From positions 1-17,083 of the forward strand of contig JBEKTY010000170.1 in NCBI GenBank assembly GCA_049515555.1: 17,083 nucleotides of DNA. Direction: 5' to 3'. The stretch's first letter is position 1. The number at the start of each line of letters is the position of its first letter. The translations under genes were made by a program, and so were the position numbers. Positions 6,850 to 13,677 of the stretch are shown here, piece after piece. The stretch is from JBEKTY01 sp049515555. GTDB taxonomy: Bacteria; Planctomycetota; Planctomycetia; Pirellulales; Thermoguttaceae. A model generated the notes under the pieces. The model was not told the DNA's origin, ran no database searches, and worked only from the letters and a program-made list of their open reading frames with translations.

Positions 6850-7752
6850 TTATGCAAAGCAGGTTGGGGGTGGGTCTCGACGGGACGGTAGGTCTGGCAG
6901 GGGCCGGGCAACTGCGATCCTCCTAAACCGCTCAACGGCGATATTGAAATACTTCTCTTCCTTCTCAATGCCCGCAAACCGGCGACCCCGCATTACGGCT
7001 GCGATGCCACTGGTGCCCGCGCCCATAAATGGGTCGAGCACCGTGTCGCCGGGCTCGGTCAGGTATCGCACCCACCAATCGCAGAGTGCGAGTGGTGTTC
7101 CCGCACCGTGACCGTAACTACCGGCACAATCTTTGCGATAGTTATTCCTAATCTTGAGCAGATTGAACGGCGTGCTGCCGCCCCTTTCGGCTACCGTGCG
7201 GGCCATCCGGCCGTCGACCGTTGAGTGCCCGCTGGGTTTGCGCTTTATTTGTGAACTGGTGGCCACTGTCGCTTCGGACGGCAATAACACGGCGTCCTGA
7301 TTACGGTAGCAGTCCGGGGCACCCAACCAGACGCAGTATTTCAGTGATGGCCGCAGGAGTCCCCGCTTCCGCTGGCAATGGACGGTCGGCAACGCCGTGT
7401 TGTTCCACCAATAGACGTCCTGGATCAGGTTCCACTCCCGGCCAGCCCAGCAAACAAAATCCCACAACCACATCCGCATCTGACCCACATGTGCGCTATT
7501 GGGCTGCAGAACGTACATCGCCGACCCGTTATCACGGAGTATCCGCCGAGTTTCGATGATGACGAGGTGCATCAACGGATGCCACGCCTCCTCAGACAAG
7601 CGCCCGTAATCCCGGCTGATCTCGGGATAGAGAGGGTCGGAGATCGAGGCGGCAATTGATCGTGACTTCAGATGGGGCAGGATGTCGGTGCAGTCGCCGA
7701 GAAAGAGTTGGACGTTGTCGTCCTCGTAGTCGGGCCGTCGTACTCGCAACAT
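6850..7752 (-). CDS. DNA methyltransferase of the beta class (N4-cytosine/N6-adenine)
   Basis: 300 residues from the ATG at 7752; GAGGA lies 5 nt upstream, and the stump at 7855-7926 begins at the equivalent codon, which supports this start over 7788. Motif IV comes first (ISDPLY, 37-42) and the AdoMet motif (DPFMGAGTSG, 240-249) near the C-terminus, which is the beta order of PF01555 enzymes. Motif IV reads DPLY rather than DPPY, an unusual change at the catalytic loop. GIEKEEKYFNIAVERF after the AdoMet motif is typical. No restriction nuclease is adjacent, so it looks like an orphan methyltransferase of an element or phage. The leader contains an inverted repeat covering its ribosome site. 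Confidence 0.85.
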   Translation of the reverse strand: MLRVRRPDYEDDNVQLFLGDCTDILPHLKSRSIAASISDPLYPEISRDYGRLSEEAWHPLMHLVIIETRRILRDNGSAMYVLQPNSAHVGQMRMWLWDFVCWAGREWNLIQDVYWWNNTALPTVHCQRKRGLLRPSLKYCVWLGAPDCYRNQDAVLLPSEATVATSSQIKRKPSGHSTVDGRMARTVAERGGSTPFNLLKIRNNYRKDCAGSYGHGAGTPLALCDWWVRYLTEPGDTVLDPFMGAGTSGIAAVMRGRRFAGIEKEEKYFNIAVERFRRIAVARPLPDLPSRRDPPPTCFA

Positions 7753-7754
7753 GA

Positions 7755-7823
7755 TGATCCTCACGTAGTTGAAGGAAATGCGAAGCAATGTAGGATCAAC
7801 ACAGCGATAAGAAGGTAAGATAA
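7755..7823 (-). promoter_or_regulatory. GATC inverted-repeat leader of the 300-residue methyltransferase gene
   Basis: On the minus strand TGATCCT (7798-7792) is the exact complement of AGGATCA (7761-7755), which overlaps the Shine-Dalgarno sequence GAGGA. The spacer is 30 nt. Upstream, TTATCTTACC, TTCTTAT and GTGTTGATCCTAC (7823-7790) recur in the same order in the leader at 9629-9720. Confidence 0.55.
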
Positions 7824-7854
7824 TCAGTGATCTTTGGGCCGATGCTCGAATCGG

Positions 7855-7926
7855 TTACGCCAAGCATCTCGGTACGATGTTATCGCTCTCGTAGTCCGGC
7901 CGGAGCGTGGCCTTTGATCGCAACAT
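7855..7926 (-). pseudogene. 5' stump of a second beta-class methyltransferase gene
   Basis: A 23-codon frame (MLRSKATLRPDYESDNIV...) that aligns with the start of the methyltransferase at 7752 (MLRVRRPDYEDDNV). The DNA matches too: GCAACAT around the start, CCTCACGT at the ribosome site (GTGAGGA), and CTCGTAGTC in the coding part. It stops at 7855 before any catalytic motif. It is best read as the remnant of a duplicated methyltransferase gene. Confidence 0.65.
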
Positions 7927-8038
7927 GGTAGTTGGTCCTCACGTTGTGTTGTCTGGAATGAGCCAAGTAGCCAGCGGCAGAGTGTGTCGACTGTAGGCGC
8001 TCGTTCACATCGGGCTCGCTGCCGTTGCGGCGTAACCA

Positions 8039-9625
8039 TTACCATGTTGCCTCGACATGGATCAGTTTGTCTGGCAGAAGTTTCCAGCAGAACCACGCCG
8101 TCGGAAAGTTGGCGTGATTCGCTGGTTGGCCGTTGTTGATGAAGTTGATCCGCTTGCTGGGCACGAGCACCTGGATGCCGTGCTGCATGTAGAGCGGACA
8201 CCGCTTCCCACCTGTTAGTGCTTCAAGGGGCAGAAGGAAGGCAAACGGCTTCCCAAGTGAATACGCTCTTTCGAGGAACTCGTCTTTGAACGAGAAGGGC
8301 GGATTGGTGACGATGAGGTGGAACTCGGCCGGAGTCTGCTGGAGGAAGTCCATCTGTGCGTTCCCAACGACCTCGTGGCCAGCCGCCGTGAGATGCCCCG
8401 CCAACATGCCACTGCCCCAGGCGGCCTCCCAGATGATCCTATCCTTCGGCAAGTAGGGCAACAGAATGTCCAGGGCATATTTCGGTGTGTAGTGGTCGTC
8501 GCTTTTTTCCGTTCTGCCGCCCGCTACCAGGGTCTTCTTCGACTTCTGGTTCTTTAGCGGGTATTGGTTCACGGAGGGAAACGCCTCCTGGGAGCCCTCC
8601 AGAAACCCTGGCTCAATGGGATTCACGGATCTGCTCTGTGGCCGGTCAATATATGGCCCCGAGAAGCCTTTCTGGTTTGGCCGAAAGATGGCGACCACCG
8701 TATCAAAGGACTGGGGGCCAGCAATGTTTCCGGCATGCTTCTTTGCCTTCGGCCCAAAGCCATCGAATACCACCGGTCCTTGAATCTGCCGCATCTCGCC
8801 GAAAGCCCACACGTAATCCCGAAACCACTGGTAACTCTTGAAGAACGGGGGGATACACGCCACCTCCAGTCCCCGCTGACTTTCGCTGTATGCTTTCTCC
8901 ACGAAGGCGGGCAGCATGTCACGATGAAAAGGGGAATTCAGAAACACGGCTTTTCCGCGCGAGGCGGCTTTCCAATCCTGTTTCAGTGCGTCCTGCTCGG
9001 GTGTCAAATAGACCTCGCACTTGTGGCACTCGCCGGTCGCCGCTGCATCCAGCCCGAAGCCGAATTCGGCGTCGAGAACATCATAGAGCCATTGCGGCGT
9101 TTCAAAACAATCCTGGTACGGATCGTAACCTTCTGGCTCGTCGACCCGCCTTCCGGCTAGACGTATCAACTTATTGGCCCTCGGCACCGAGCACTTTCCT
9201 GCCTCCTCCCGACTCTTGAATACCTTTCGATAGAGAAGAATCTCGGAGACTCTACGCCGGTCGATACCTATTTGTTTGTAGGCGGCGGTCCAAGCCTTTG
9301 TATCCTCACCGCACAACACTTTGATGTGCTCCAGCGTTCCGGCGAAATCGAAGTAACTGGCTGTCAAGTACTTTTCTTCGGTCTTGATCTTCGCCCATTG
9401 CGCCTTCGCTGCCGTTATCAACCGGCCCGGTGTATCGTCTGGAAGTTCGACAGTCGGACAGGTGGACGGTGGCGGGGGTGGGACCGTTCCGTCTGCCTTC
9501 GGAAGAGTGGCGGGCCGGGCGACCGGGGAGGCGTTCCGAGCCAGCGGAACAGCCCTCGTGCTATCACTCGGGTCGAGGTCTAGACCGAGTTTGTGTAAGT
9601 CTGTGAGAGTTCTGCAGTGATACAT
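8039..9625 (-). CDS. Fusion of two adenine-specific DNA methyltransferase domains
   Basis: 528 residues from the ATG at 9625, chosen for AAAGGA 10 nt upstream; the frame extends to 9859 but those 78 codons have no resemblance to anything and include the terminator-like hairpin. Residues 1-60 are Pro-rich and disordered. Residues 70-160 form a helical region resembling the small DUF3102-like segment that precedes phage methyltransferases. Residues 174-335 match the phage N6-adenine methyltransferase (Dam, PF05869) pattern: ETPQWLYDVLDAEFGFGLDAAA, then FLNSPF at 228-233. Residues 376-520 form a second domain: YTPKYALD, EAAWGSG (AdoMet), TNPPFSF at 440-446. Both have the methyltransferase fold; motif IV is NSPF in the first and canonical NPPF in the second. 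Confidence 0.8.
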   Translation of the reverse strand: MYHCRTLTDLHKLGLDLDPSDSTRAVPLARNASPVARPATLPKADGTVPPPPPSTCPTVELPDDTPGRLITAAKAQWAKIKTEEKYLTASYFDFAGTLEHIKVLCGEDTKAWTAAYKQIGIDRRRVSEILLYRKVFKSREEAGKCSVPRANKLIRLAGRRVDEPEGYDPYQDCFETPQWLYDVLDAEFGFGLDAAATGECHKCEVYLTPEQDALKQDWKAASRGKAVFLNSPFHRDMLPAFVEKAYSESQRGLEVACIPPFFKSYQWFRDYVWAFGEMRQIQGPVVFDGFGPKAKKHAGNIAGPQSFDTVVAIFRPNQKGFSGPYIDRPQSRSVNPIEPGFLEGSQEAFPSVNQYPLKNQKSKKTLVAGGRTEKSDDHYTPKYALDILLPYLPKDRIIWEAAWGSGMLAGHLTAAGHEVVGNAQMDFLQQTPAEFHLIVTNPPFSFKDEFLERAYSLGKPFAFLLPLEALTGGKRCPLYMQHGIQVLVPSKRINFINNGQPANHANFPTAWFCWKLLPDKLIHVEATW

Positions 9626-9628
9626 GAT

Positions 9629-9720
9629 GTGTCGATCCTTTGCACACGTGGGAGGGGACAAAACAAACCACGTAGGATCAACACGCAGAAATAAGAATGG
9701 AAAATAGGAGGTAAGATAAA
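9629..9720 (-). promoter_or_regulatory. GATC inverted-repeat leader of the double-methyltransferase gene
   Basis: On the minus strand GTGTTGATCCT (9685-9675) faces AGGATCGACAC (9639-9629): 11 pairs counting one G-U. An inner CCACGT/ACGTGG pair (9646-9651 with 9669-9674) extends the stem. The downstream arm contains the AGGA ribosome site. The upstream part carries TTATCTTACC and TTCTTAT, shared with the leader at 7755-7823. Confidence 0.6.
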
Positions 9721-9727
9721 GCGGGCC

Positions 9728-9763
9728 GCAATCACTCCCCGGCCATGCCGGGGGAGTGATTGC
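9728..9763 (-). terminator. Strong hairpin after the DarT-like mini-gene, probable terminator
   Basis: GCAATCACTCCCC pairs with its complement through GGC/GCC around a 3-base loop, with one bulged G, about 15 pairs. It lies 8 nt after the stop at 9771. On the minus strand it is followed by CGGCCCGCTTTATCTT, only weakly T-rich, so termination is likely but not certain. Confidence 0.55.
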
Positions 9764-9770
9764 TGAATGG

Positions 9771-9926
9771 CTACTTGTGGTGCAAGAACACGAAGCCTTC
9801 TGCCTTTTCGGCCTCGGCGTATTTACGCTTGGCGTCCGACCATATTCTACCCGCCGCAACGATCTGCGGCAGGTTCCGCAGATGCGTGATGTGGTAGATC
9901 TTCGGTCGGGCGGGTACGGTCGCCAT
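9771..9926 (-). CDS. DarT-like N-terminal fragment with an unrelated tail
   Basis: 51 residues. The first 32 (PARPKIYHITH, NLPQIVAAG, WSDA) match the N-terminus of the DUF4433/DarT family, ADP-ribosyltransferases that modify single-stranded DNA and are normally about 200 residues with an immunity partner DarG. The remaining 19 residues (KRKYAEAEKAEGFVF...) do not match DarT, and no later DarT motif or DarG gene follows. The start at 9926 follows GGGGGA, and is one base after the stop of the preceding 43-codon gene, so translation is coupled. It cannot be a working ADP-ribosyltransferase because the catalytic Glu region is absent. It is a remnant or a repurposed NAD-binding N-terminal piece. 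Confidence 0.6.
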   Translation of the reverse strand: MATVPARPKIYHITHLRNLPQIVAAGRIWSDAKRKYAEAEKAEGFVFLHHK

Positions 9927-9927
9927 T

Positions 9928-10059
9928 TTATCCCCCGTCGGCCGAAGCGGGCCGCTTGGGTCGATCCCAGGACGCAGTTGGTGTGGTCGCAGAGGTGTTC
10001 GTTACGGTTGACGTGTCAGCGATTGCGTCGACTACTTGCTTACAAGTTAACTGTTTCAT
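9928..10059 (-). CDS. 43-residue protein coupled to the DarT-like fragment
   Basis: MKQLTCKQVVDAIAD, then a Thr/Ser-rich stretch and a basic Pro-rich end. The start at 10059 follows GAGGAG with good spacing. Its TAA and the next ATG are one base apart. I do not recognise it. The first 15 residues could form a helix, the rest looks disordered. Position suggests it is expressed together with the DarT-like fragment, as in toxin/antitoxin-style pairs, but nothing in the sequence shows such a function. Confidence 0.5.
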   Translation of the reverse strand: MKQLTCKQVVDAIADTSTVTNTSATTPTASWDRPKRPASADGG

Positions 10060-10424
10060 AAACGTCTCCTCTACACACGGTGTTCGCCAGCCACAATAGC
10101 CAGCACTTCCATCCAATGTAGCGATCACGAAAAGTTACGGAATAGCAATTTAAGCGAGTCATATTTTCGGCCCGGGAACAGGCCCAAGGAGTTTTAGTAA
10201 TAAAACTCAGCCGGTCGGCCCGCCGTGAAAGGAGCGCCACGAAAGTGGTTGGCACAGAGCGGCCGGCTCTCGGCATGCCCGTCGTTTGGGCTCCTGTTGG
10301 CTGCTTCGCCGAGATGTCCGATTGTCGGACAACTACTCGGGTTGTTGCGGACCGGTCCCTGGACGTTCCCAGTTAAAGCCACGGCCTCTGGATTTCCGAT
10401 CAGGTGATCGTCGGTGTCTCATGC
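10060..10424. other. Gap without a gene, holding three inverted repeats
   Basis: No open frame here has family resemblance. It contains GAGTTTTA/TAAAACTC at 10189-10208 (8 bp, loop 4), TGTCCGA/TCGGACA at 10315-10331 (7 bp, loop 3) and CGATCA/TGATCG at 10397-10410 (6 bp), the last 15 nt after the ATPase stop. These may be terminators, operators, or origin structures next to the RepA-like gene. Confidence 0.5.
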
Positions 10425-11507
10425 TTAAACGTCTTTCCTGGAGGTGTTGCCGCCATACACCGCCAACTCCTTTGTTGGCGGTGTATGGGCTTTTGTTTGA
10501 GCAGGCAATCCCCACACCACGGCGCTTCCACGTCCAAATCCTTTGCGACCTGAAACCACTTCCAGCTCACCCTTGGCCCGTTCGATAGTCCGCCAAGCGA
10601 TCCCTGCTTCTGCAGCCTTCGCCTGGACAACCTGCTGTTCCACTGGTCCTTTACTCAATGCTTCCATCAGCAGCCGTTTGGCGTCGTCCTTGGCATGCTG
10701 ACGGTCCTTTGGTTGAGTCAAGATGTCGGCGGTGGTGAACTCGCACTCGCCACGCCACTCAACATGTACGATGCCATCACCAAGAGGCTCGTAGAGCAAG
10801 CTGGGGGCGAGCGTTGCGAGATTGCACTTGTCGTGGCACATGACCCGTAGATTAGGGTCTTTGGGACTGTTGCCGAAGAGGAACTGGGATCGGGCGGCGG
10901 CCACGAGCCCTATGCTCCCCAGCCCACGGTAAAGGGACCGCTGTCCCACGGTCTTGTTGAGATGGCGGATCGCCAGGACAGCGAGGGCGTGGCGATCTGC
11001 CATACTTGCCAAAGGTGCCAACGCTTGCCGCACCGACTGGTCCGTGTTTGCGTTGCGGCCGAGGAAGGCCGTCAGCGGATCGATGACGAGGAGTCTCGCC
11101 TGAAGCCGATAGATCGCTTCCTCGATCAGTGCCAGATCGTTGGGAATGCTGAGGGGCTTGGCAATTACGGCAACACGGTCGGGATCGCCGCCAGCAGCAA
11201 GGAACCGAGGACGGACGGTCTTCTCGATGCTGTCCTCGGCGGAAAGGAGAAGGACCGTGCCGAGGCAGCCGTCCGTGCCATCAGGCATCGGCCGCCCGGT
11301 CGAGACCCGTGCAGCGATGTCGAGGGCCACGCTGCTCTTGTTGGTGGCCGGATCGCCGTCGAACAAAGTCAGTTCGCCCAGCGGGATGCGGCCCGACCAC
11401 AACCACTCGACCGGTTGCGATTTGACCTCGGAGAGAAGGGTGAACGGCTGGGGCGGGGGCCGTTTGGGCGTTTTGAGGGATGGCTGGCCCGTGCGAGAGC
11501 GCAACAT
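10425..11507 (-). CDS. RepA-like RecA-fold ATPase (AAA_25 type)
   Basis: 360 residues; the start at 11507 follows AAGGA with 9 nt spacing. Residues 31-60 (QPVEWLWSGRIPLGELTLFDGDP) are the typical entry of the AAA_25/RepA-like family (PF13481), used as replicative helicases or primase partners by plasmids and integrative elements. Walker A reads GDPATNKS (51-58): the glycine before Lys is Asn, an unusual change. Walker B is LLVIDP (139-144) and the conserved RHLNK is at 181-185. The C-terminal third (KRLLMEALSKGP, AWRTIERAKGELEV) looks like a winged helix. The last 20 codons contain a perfect 14-bp hairpin. It is probably the replication ATPase of the element; no primase gene is visible. Confidence 0.8.
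   Translation of the reverse strand: MLRSRTGQPSLKTPKRPPPQPFTLLSEVKSQPVEWLWSGRIPLGELTLFDGDPATNKSSVALDIAARVSTGRPMPDGTDGCLGTVLLLSAEDSIEKTVRPRFLAAGGDPDRVAVIAKPLSIPNDLALIEEAIYRLQARLLVIDPLTAFLGRNANTDQSVRQALAPLASMADRHALAVLAIRHLNKTVGQRSLYRGLGSIGLVAAARSQFLFGNSPKDPNLRVMCHDKCNLATLAPSLLYEPLGDGIVHVEWRGECEFTTADILTQPKDRQHAKDDAKRLLMEALSKGPVEQQVVQAKAAEAGIAWRTIERAKGELEVVSGRKGFGRGSAVVWGLPAQTKAHTPPTKELAVYGGNTSRKDV
10454..10487. repeat. Perfect 14-bp hairpin inside the 3' end of the ATPase gene
   Basis: CATACACCGCCAAC (10454-10467) and its exact complement (10474-10487) around a 6-base loop. It encodes HTPPTKELAVY near the C-terminus, so it is inside the coding frame. No T-tract follows. Confidence 0.8.
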
Positions 11508-11514
11508 GATCGTT

Positions 11515-11553
11515 GATCCTTGTTTCGAGGACAGAAATGGTGAAACAAGGATC
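11515..11553 (-). promoter_or_regulatory. GATC inverted-repeat leader of the ATPase gene
   Basis: A perfect 12-bp inverted repeat: on the minus strand GATCCTTGTTTC (11553-11542), 15 nt, then GAAACAAGGATC (11526-11515). The second arm contains the AAGGA ribosome site of the ATPase start at 11507. Folding of the RNA would hide the site. A third GATC sits at the start codon (GATCATG). Confidence 0.7.
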
Positions 11554-11555
11554 GC

Positions 11556-11699
11556 CTAGCCAGTAACCATTATGCTATCAGAAACACCACTTCGGAACAA
11601 GGGCAGTTTCTCGGATGCAGGTGGCGAGACCCCGAAAGGTGCAACAACTGCCTGAGATTGCCGGCCGTCTTCCTCAGCCCCCGCCGTTCGGTCTGGCAT
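11556..11699 (-). CDS. Possible 47-residue protein between integrase and ATPase
   Basis: An ATG frame (MPDRTAGAEEDGRQSQ...) preceded by ACGGAGA, ending three bases before the inverted repeat of the ATPase leader. No domain is recognised. Position between integrase and replication genes would suit an excisionase, but the sequence has no visible helix-turn-helix. ATCAGAAAC at 11577-11585 repeats the motif seen in front of the integrase. Confidence 0.3.
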   Translation of the reverse strand: MPDRTAGAEEDGRQSQAVVAPFGVSPPASEKLPLFRSGVSDSIMVTG

Positions 11700-11797
11700 G
11701 GTCTCCGTCACGAGCGAACCGCCGGGGATGTCCGTATCCTACTGTGCCCGATCCCTAGAATGGGCAAGCCTCCAGGCGGTCCGTGCCGGTGAAGTGT

Positions 11798-11827
11798 CAG
11801 AAAGGCGGGGTGCAGAAAGGCGGGGTG
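11798..11827. repeat. 15-bp perfect tandem duplication downstream of the integrase gene
   Basis: CAGAAAGGCGGGGTG occurs twice back to back. It lies in the 11700-11878 gap between the 47-codon frame and the integrase stop, which otherwise shows no gene. Confidence 0.75.
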
Positions 11828-11878
11828 GGAGGCAAGAGGGATTGCGCCTCAACGACCCGGCTTGGCTTGCGACGACTG

Positions 11879-13645
11879 CTATACGTACCGATACACCGTG
11901 GTCCTATGAACCCCTGCAACCTTAGCGATTTCAGCCTTCTTCTTCCCCTCGGCCAGCAGTTGCTTGATTTCCCGTATCTTCGACGGCGGAATGTTAGCCC
12001 CCCCTTTTCTTGTCTCCTCGGGGAATGGATCGGATACCGAGTCGAACATCGAGCGCAGTCGCTCGCCCCAGCGGTCCAGGGCCTCAAAGAGCTTGCCGTA
12101 AGGACGATTTGAATACTCTTCGAGTAATCGATCTCTCTCAAACGGGCTTCCGTGTTGCAGGAAGACACTTGCTACTTCGCCCCCATACGTCTTTCTTAAG
12201 AAGTTAGCGGTACTGCGCCTGAGGGCGCTATAGGTTCCGCCGTCGATTTTCGCTCGTTTGGCGATCCTTCGCCAGCAGTTCGGAATTTCCTGGCTGGTAT
12301 TGCCACTCGCATAGAGACGATACAACGGCAGGCCGTTCTCGGTTGTGAGAAGAACGCTACTGGACTTGATGGGAATAGGCTCACCAGCATGCTTGCCCGA
12401 TTTCACTCTTGCTTGCCGCCTGCGGCGCTCAATGAGCCATTTCAGCCCCACGACTGTATGTGGCCATAACTTGAACTCACCATACACGCCGGTCTTCAGT
12501 CGCACCCGCTTGATGAAAGAGTCTTGGTCAGATGTGTGGAAGCCCAATACGTCGGCATACGGATGGCAAGCTTCAAGGATGACCTCACCCAACGTTATTG
12601 TGCCCACCTCCGCCTGCTTGCAGCCGCAGTTGAGTCCGAGAAGCAGGAGCAACCTTTCCAGCGGCGTGGTTGTGCTCTGATAAATGGAAATGAGTTGCTC
12701 TTCGCTGAACGTCACAACCTGATCCGGTCTTGCTCGGGATGCTAGCTCCTCCTTCGTTTCCTTCACGCTACGATCCACTTCATCAAAGTCCACCGGCTTG
12801 CGCCAAGAGAATGTGTCGGTCCGATGAAGCCACTTCAGGAATTGATCCAAGGCCGTCAAGCGGTGTTTCACCGTCTTCACGGTGATTGCCCGATCCGTGC
12901 CTTTACGTTTCGGTCTGCTTCTCCAATAGTCATAGAGGCATTGGAGGCTGTCGACCGTGGTAAGGGCACTCATCGGGCGATCCTCGTAGCGGTCGATGAA
13001 GTCGAGGCACACCTCCTTGAGCTTGTATCCCCATGCTCTCAACGGCTGTGCGCCAGGACTAGTGTCATGGCTCTGGTACTTTGGAACGCCCTCAATTGCG
13101 TCGGCGAACGCTCTTATAGCCTTATGAAGAGTCTCACGCATGTCTCGAACGGATGGCTGCCGGGCGTCCCGAGCATAGTCATCAGAAGTGGCCTGAGATT
13201 CCTCGGCAAGCTGAATGTTTTTTCGGATGCCATTCTGAAATGCCTCGGCATCCTCGGGTATGAACGTGATAACCGGATAGGCGTCTTGCATTCTTCGCAA
13301 GTACCCGGCGTAGTCTGCGTCGGCCCGAGCCTTGTCTTCCTCGTCTTCTCCAGGTAGGTTCTGACGGGGCAACCGAAAGGTGTGTTCCCCACGACTTATC
13401 GCCTTGGCAATTGGCAGGGTAGTGTCGTCCCATGCTGGCTTGCTTGGCTGGCTCGGCTCGTGATGCTGTTCGACCAACTCCCAGAGGCGTTCTAGTCGAT
13501 GCAATCGTTCGACGGCCTGGTCTTCATCACGCCCGAGAAGGAACTTGGGCTGCGTTCCCGGCTGCCCATCGTCTCGTGGGAACCACCCAAGATTACGGTA
13601 CAGGTAGCCTTTGCCGTCCCGCTTGAGAGTTTGTGTGCGTTTCAC
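11879..13645 (-). CDS. Tyrosine recombinase/integrase with C-terminal helix-turn-helix
   Basis: 588 residues from a GTG at 13645; the ribosome site is weak. Residues 205-290 (VKTVKHRLTALDQFLKWL) are the helical core-binding domain. The catalytic domain spans about 310-535: box A LGLNCGCKQAEVGTI (337-350), in which the first catalytic Arg is replaced (Cys342/Lys343), YSALRRSTANFLRK (472-485) with Arg of box B, LQHG (496-499) with the His, and EEYSNRPY (509-516) with Tyr511 the likely nucleophile. The LNCG start of box A is, to my knowledge, usual in planctomycete recombinases. Residues 552-588 (REIKQLLAEGKKKAEIAKVAGVHRTTVYRYV region) add a resolvase-type helix-turn-helix, an unusual fusion. 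It lies 224 bp from ssrA and would drive integration there. Confidence 0.85.
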   Translation of the reverse strand: MKRTQTLKRDGKGYLYRNLGWFPRDDGQPGTQPKFLLGRDEDQAVERLHRLERLWELVEQHHEPSQPSKPAWDDTTLPIAKAISRGEHTFRLPRQNLPGEDEEDKARADADYAGYLRRMQDAYPVITFIPEDAEAFQNGIRKNIQLAEESQATSDDYARDARQPSVRDMRETLHKAIRAFADAIEGVPKYQSHDTSPGAQPLRAWGYKLKEVCLDFIDRYEDRPMSALTTVDSLQCLYDYWRSRPKRKGTDRAITVKTVKHRLTALDQFLKWLHRTDTFSWRKPVDFDEVDRSVKETKEELASRARPDQVVTFSEEQLISIYQSTTTPLERLLLLLGLNCGCKQAEVGTITLGEVILEACHPYADVLGFHTSDQDSFIKRVRLKTGVYGEFKLWPHTVVGLKWLIERRRRQARVKSGKHAGEPIPIKSSSVLLTTENGLPLYRLYASGNTSQEIPNCWRRIAKRAKIDGGTYSALRRSTANFLRKTYGGEVASVFLQHGSPFERDRLLEEYSNRPYGKLFEALDRWGERLRSMFDSVSDPFPEETRKGGANIPPSKIREIKQLLAEGKKKAEIAKVAGVHRTTVYRYV

Positions 13646-13677
13646 AATTGGCTGTCTCTATTCGCAGATTAGAGTGG

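Noticed and set aside
1405..9625. DISARM, BREX or type I/III restriction system
   Set aside because: A helicase and methyltransferases are present, but no phospholipase-D, PglZ, BrxA/C, specificity subunit or nuclease gene is seen, and the helicase and methyltransferases are in separate units.
9626..9859. N-terminal extension of the double methyltransferase to 9859
   Set aside because: The extra codons include the hairpin at 9728-9763 and the antisense region of the DarT-like gene's end, and the ATG at 9625 has a good ribosome site.
10040..10162. 40-codon frame starting MTRLNCYSV
   Set aside because: No ribosome site; it overlaps the better-supported 43-codon gene in another frame.
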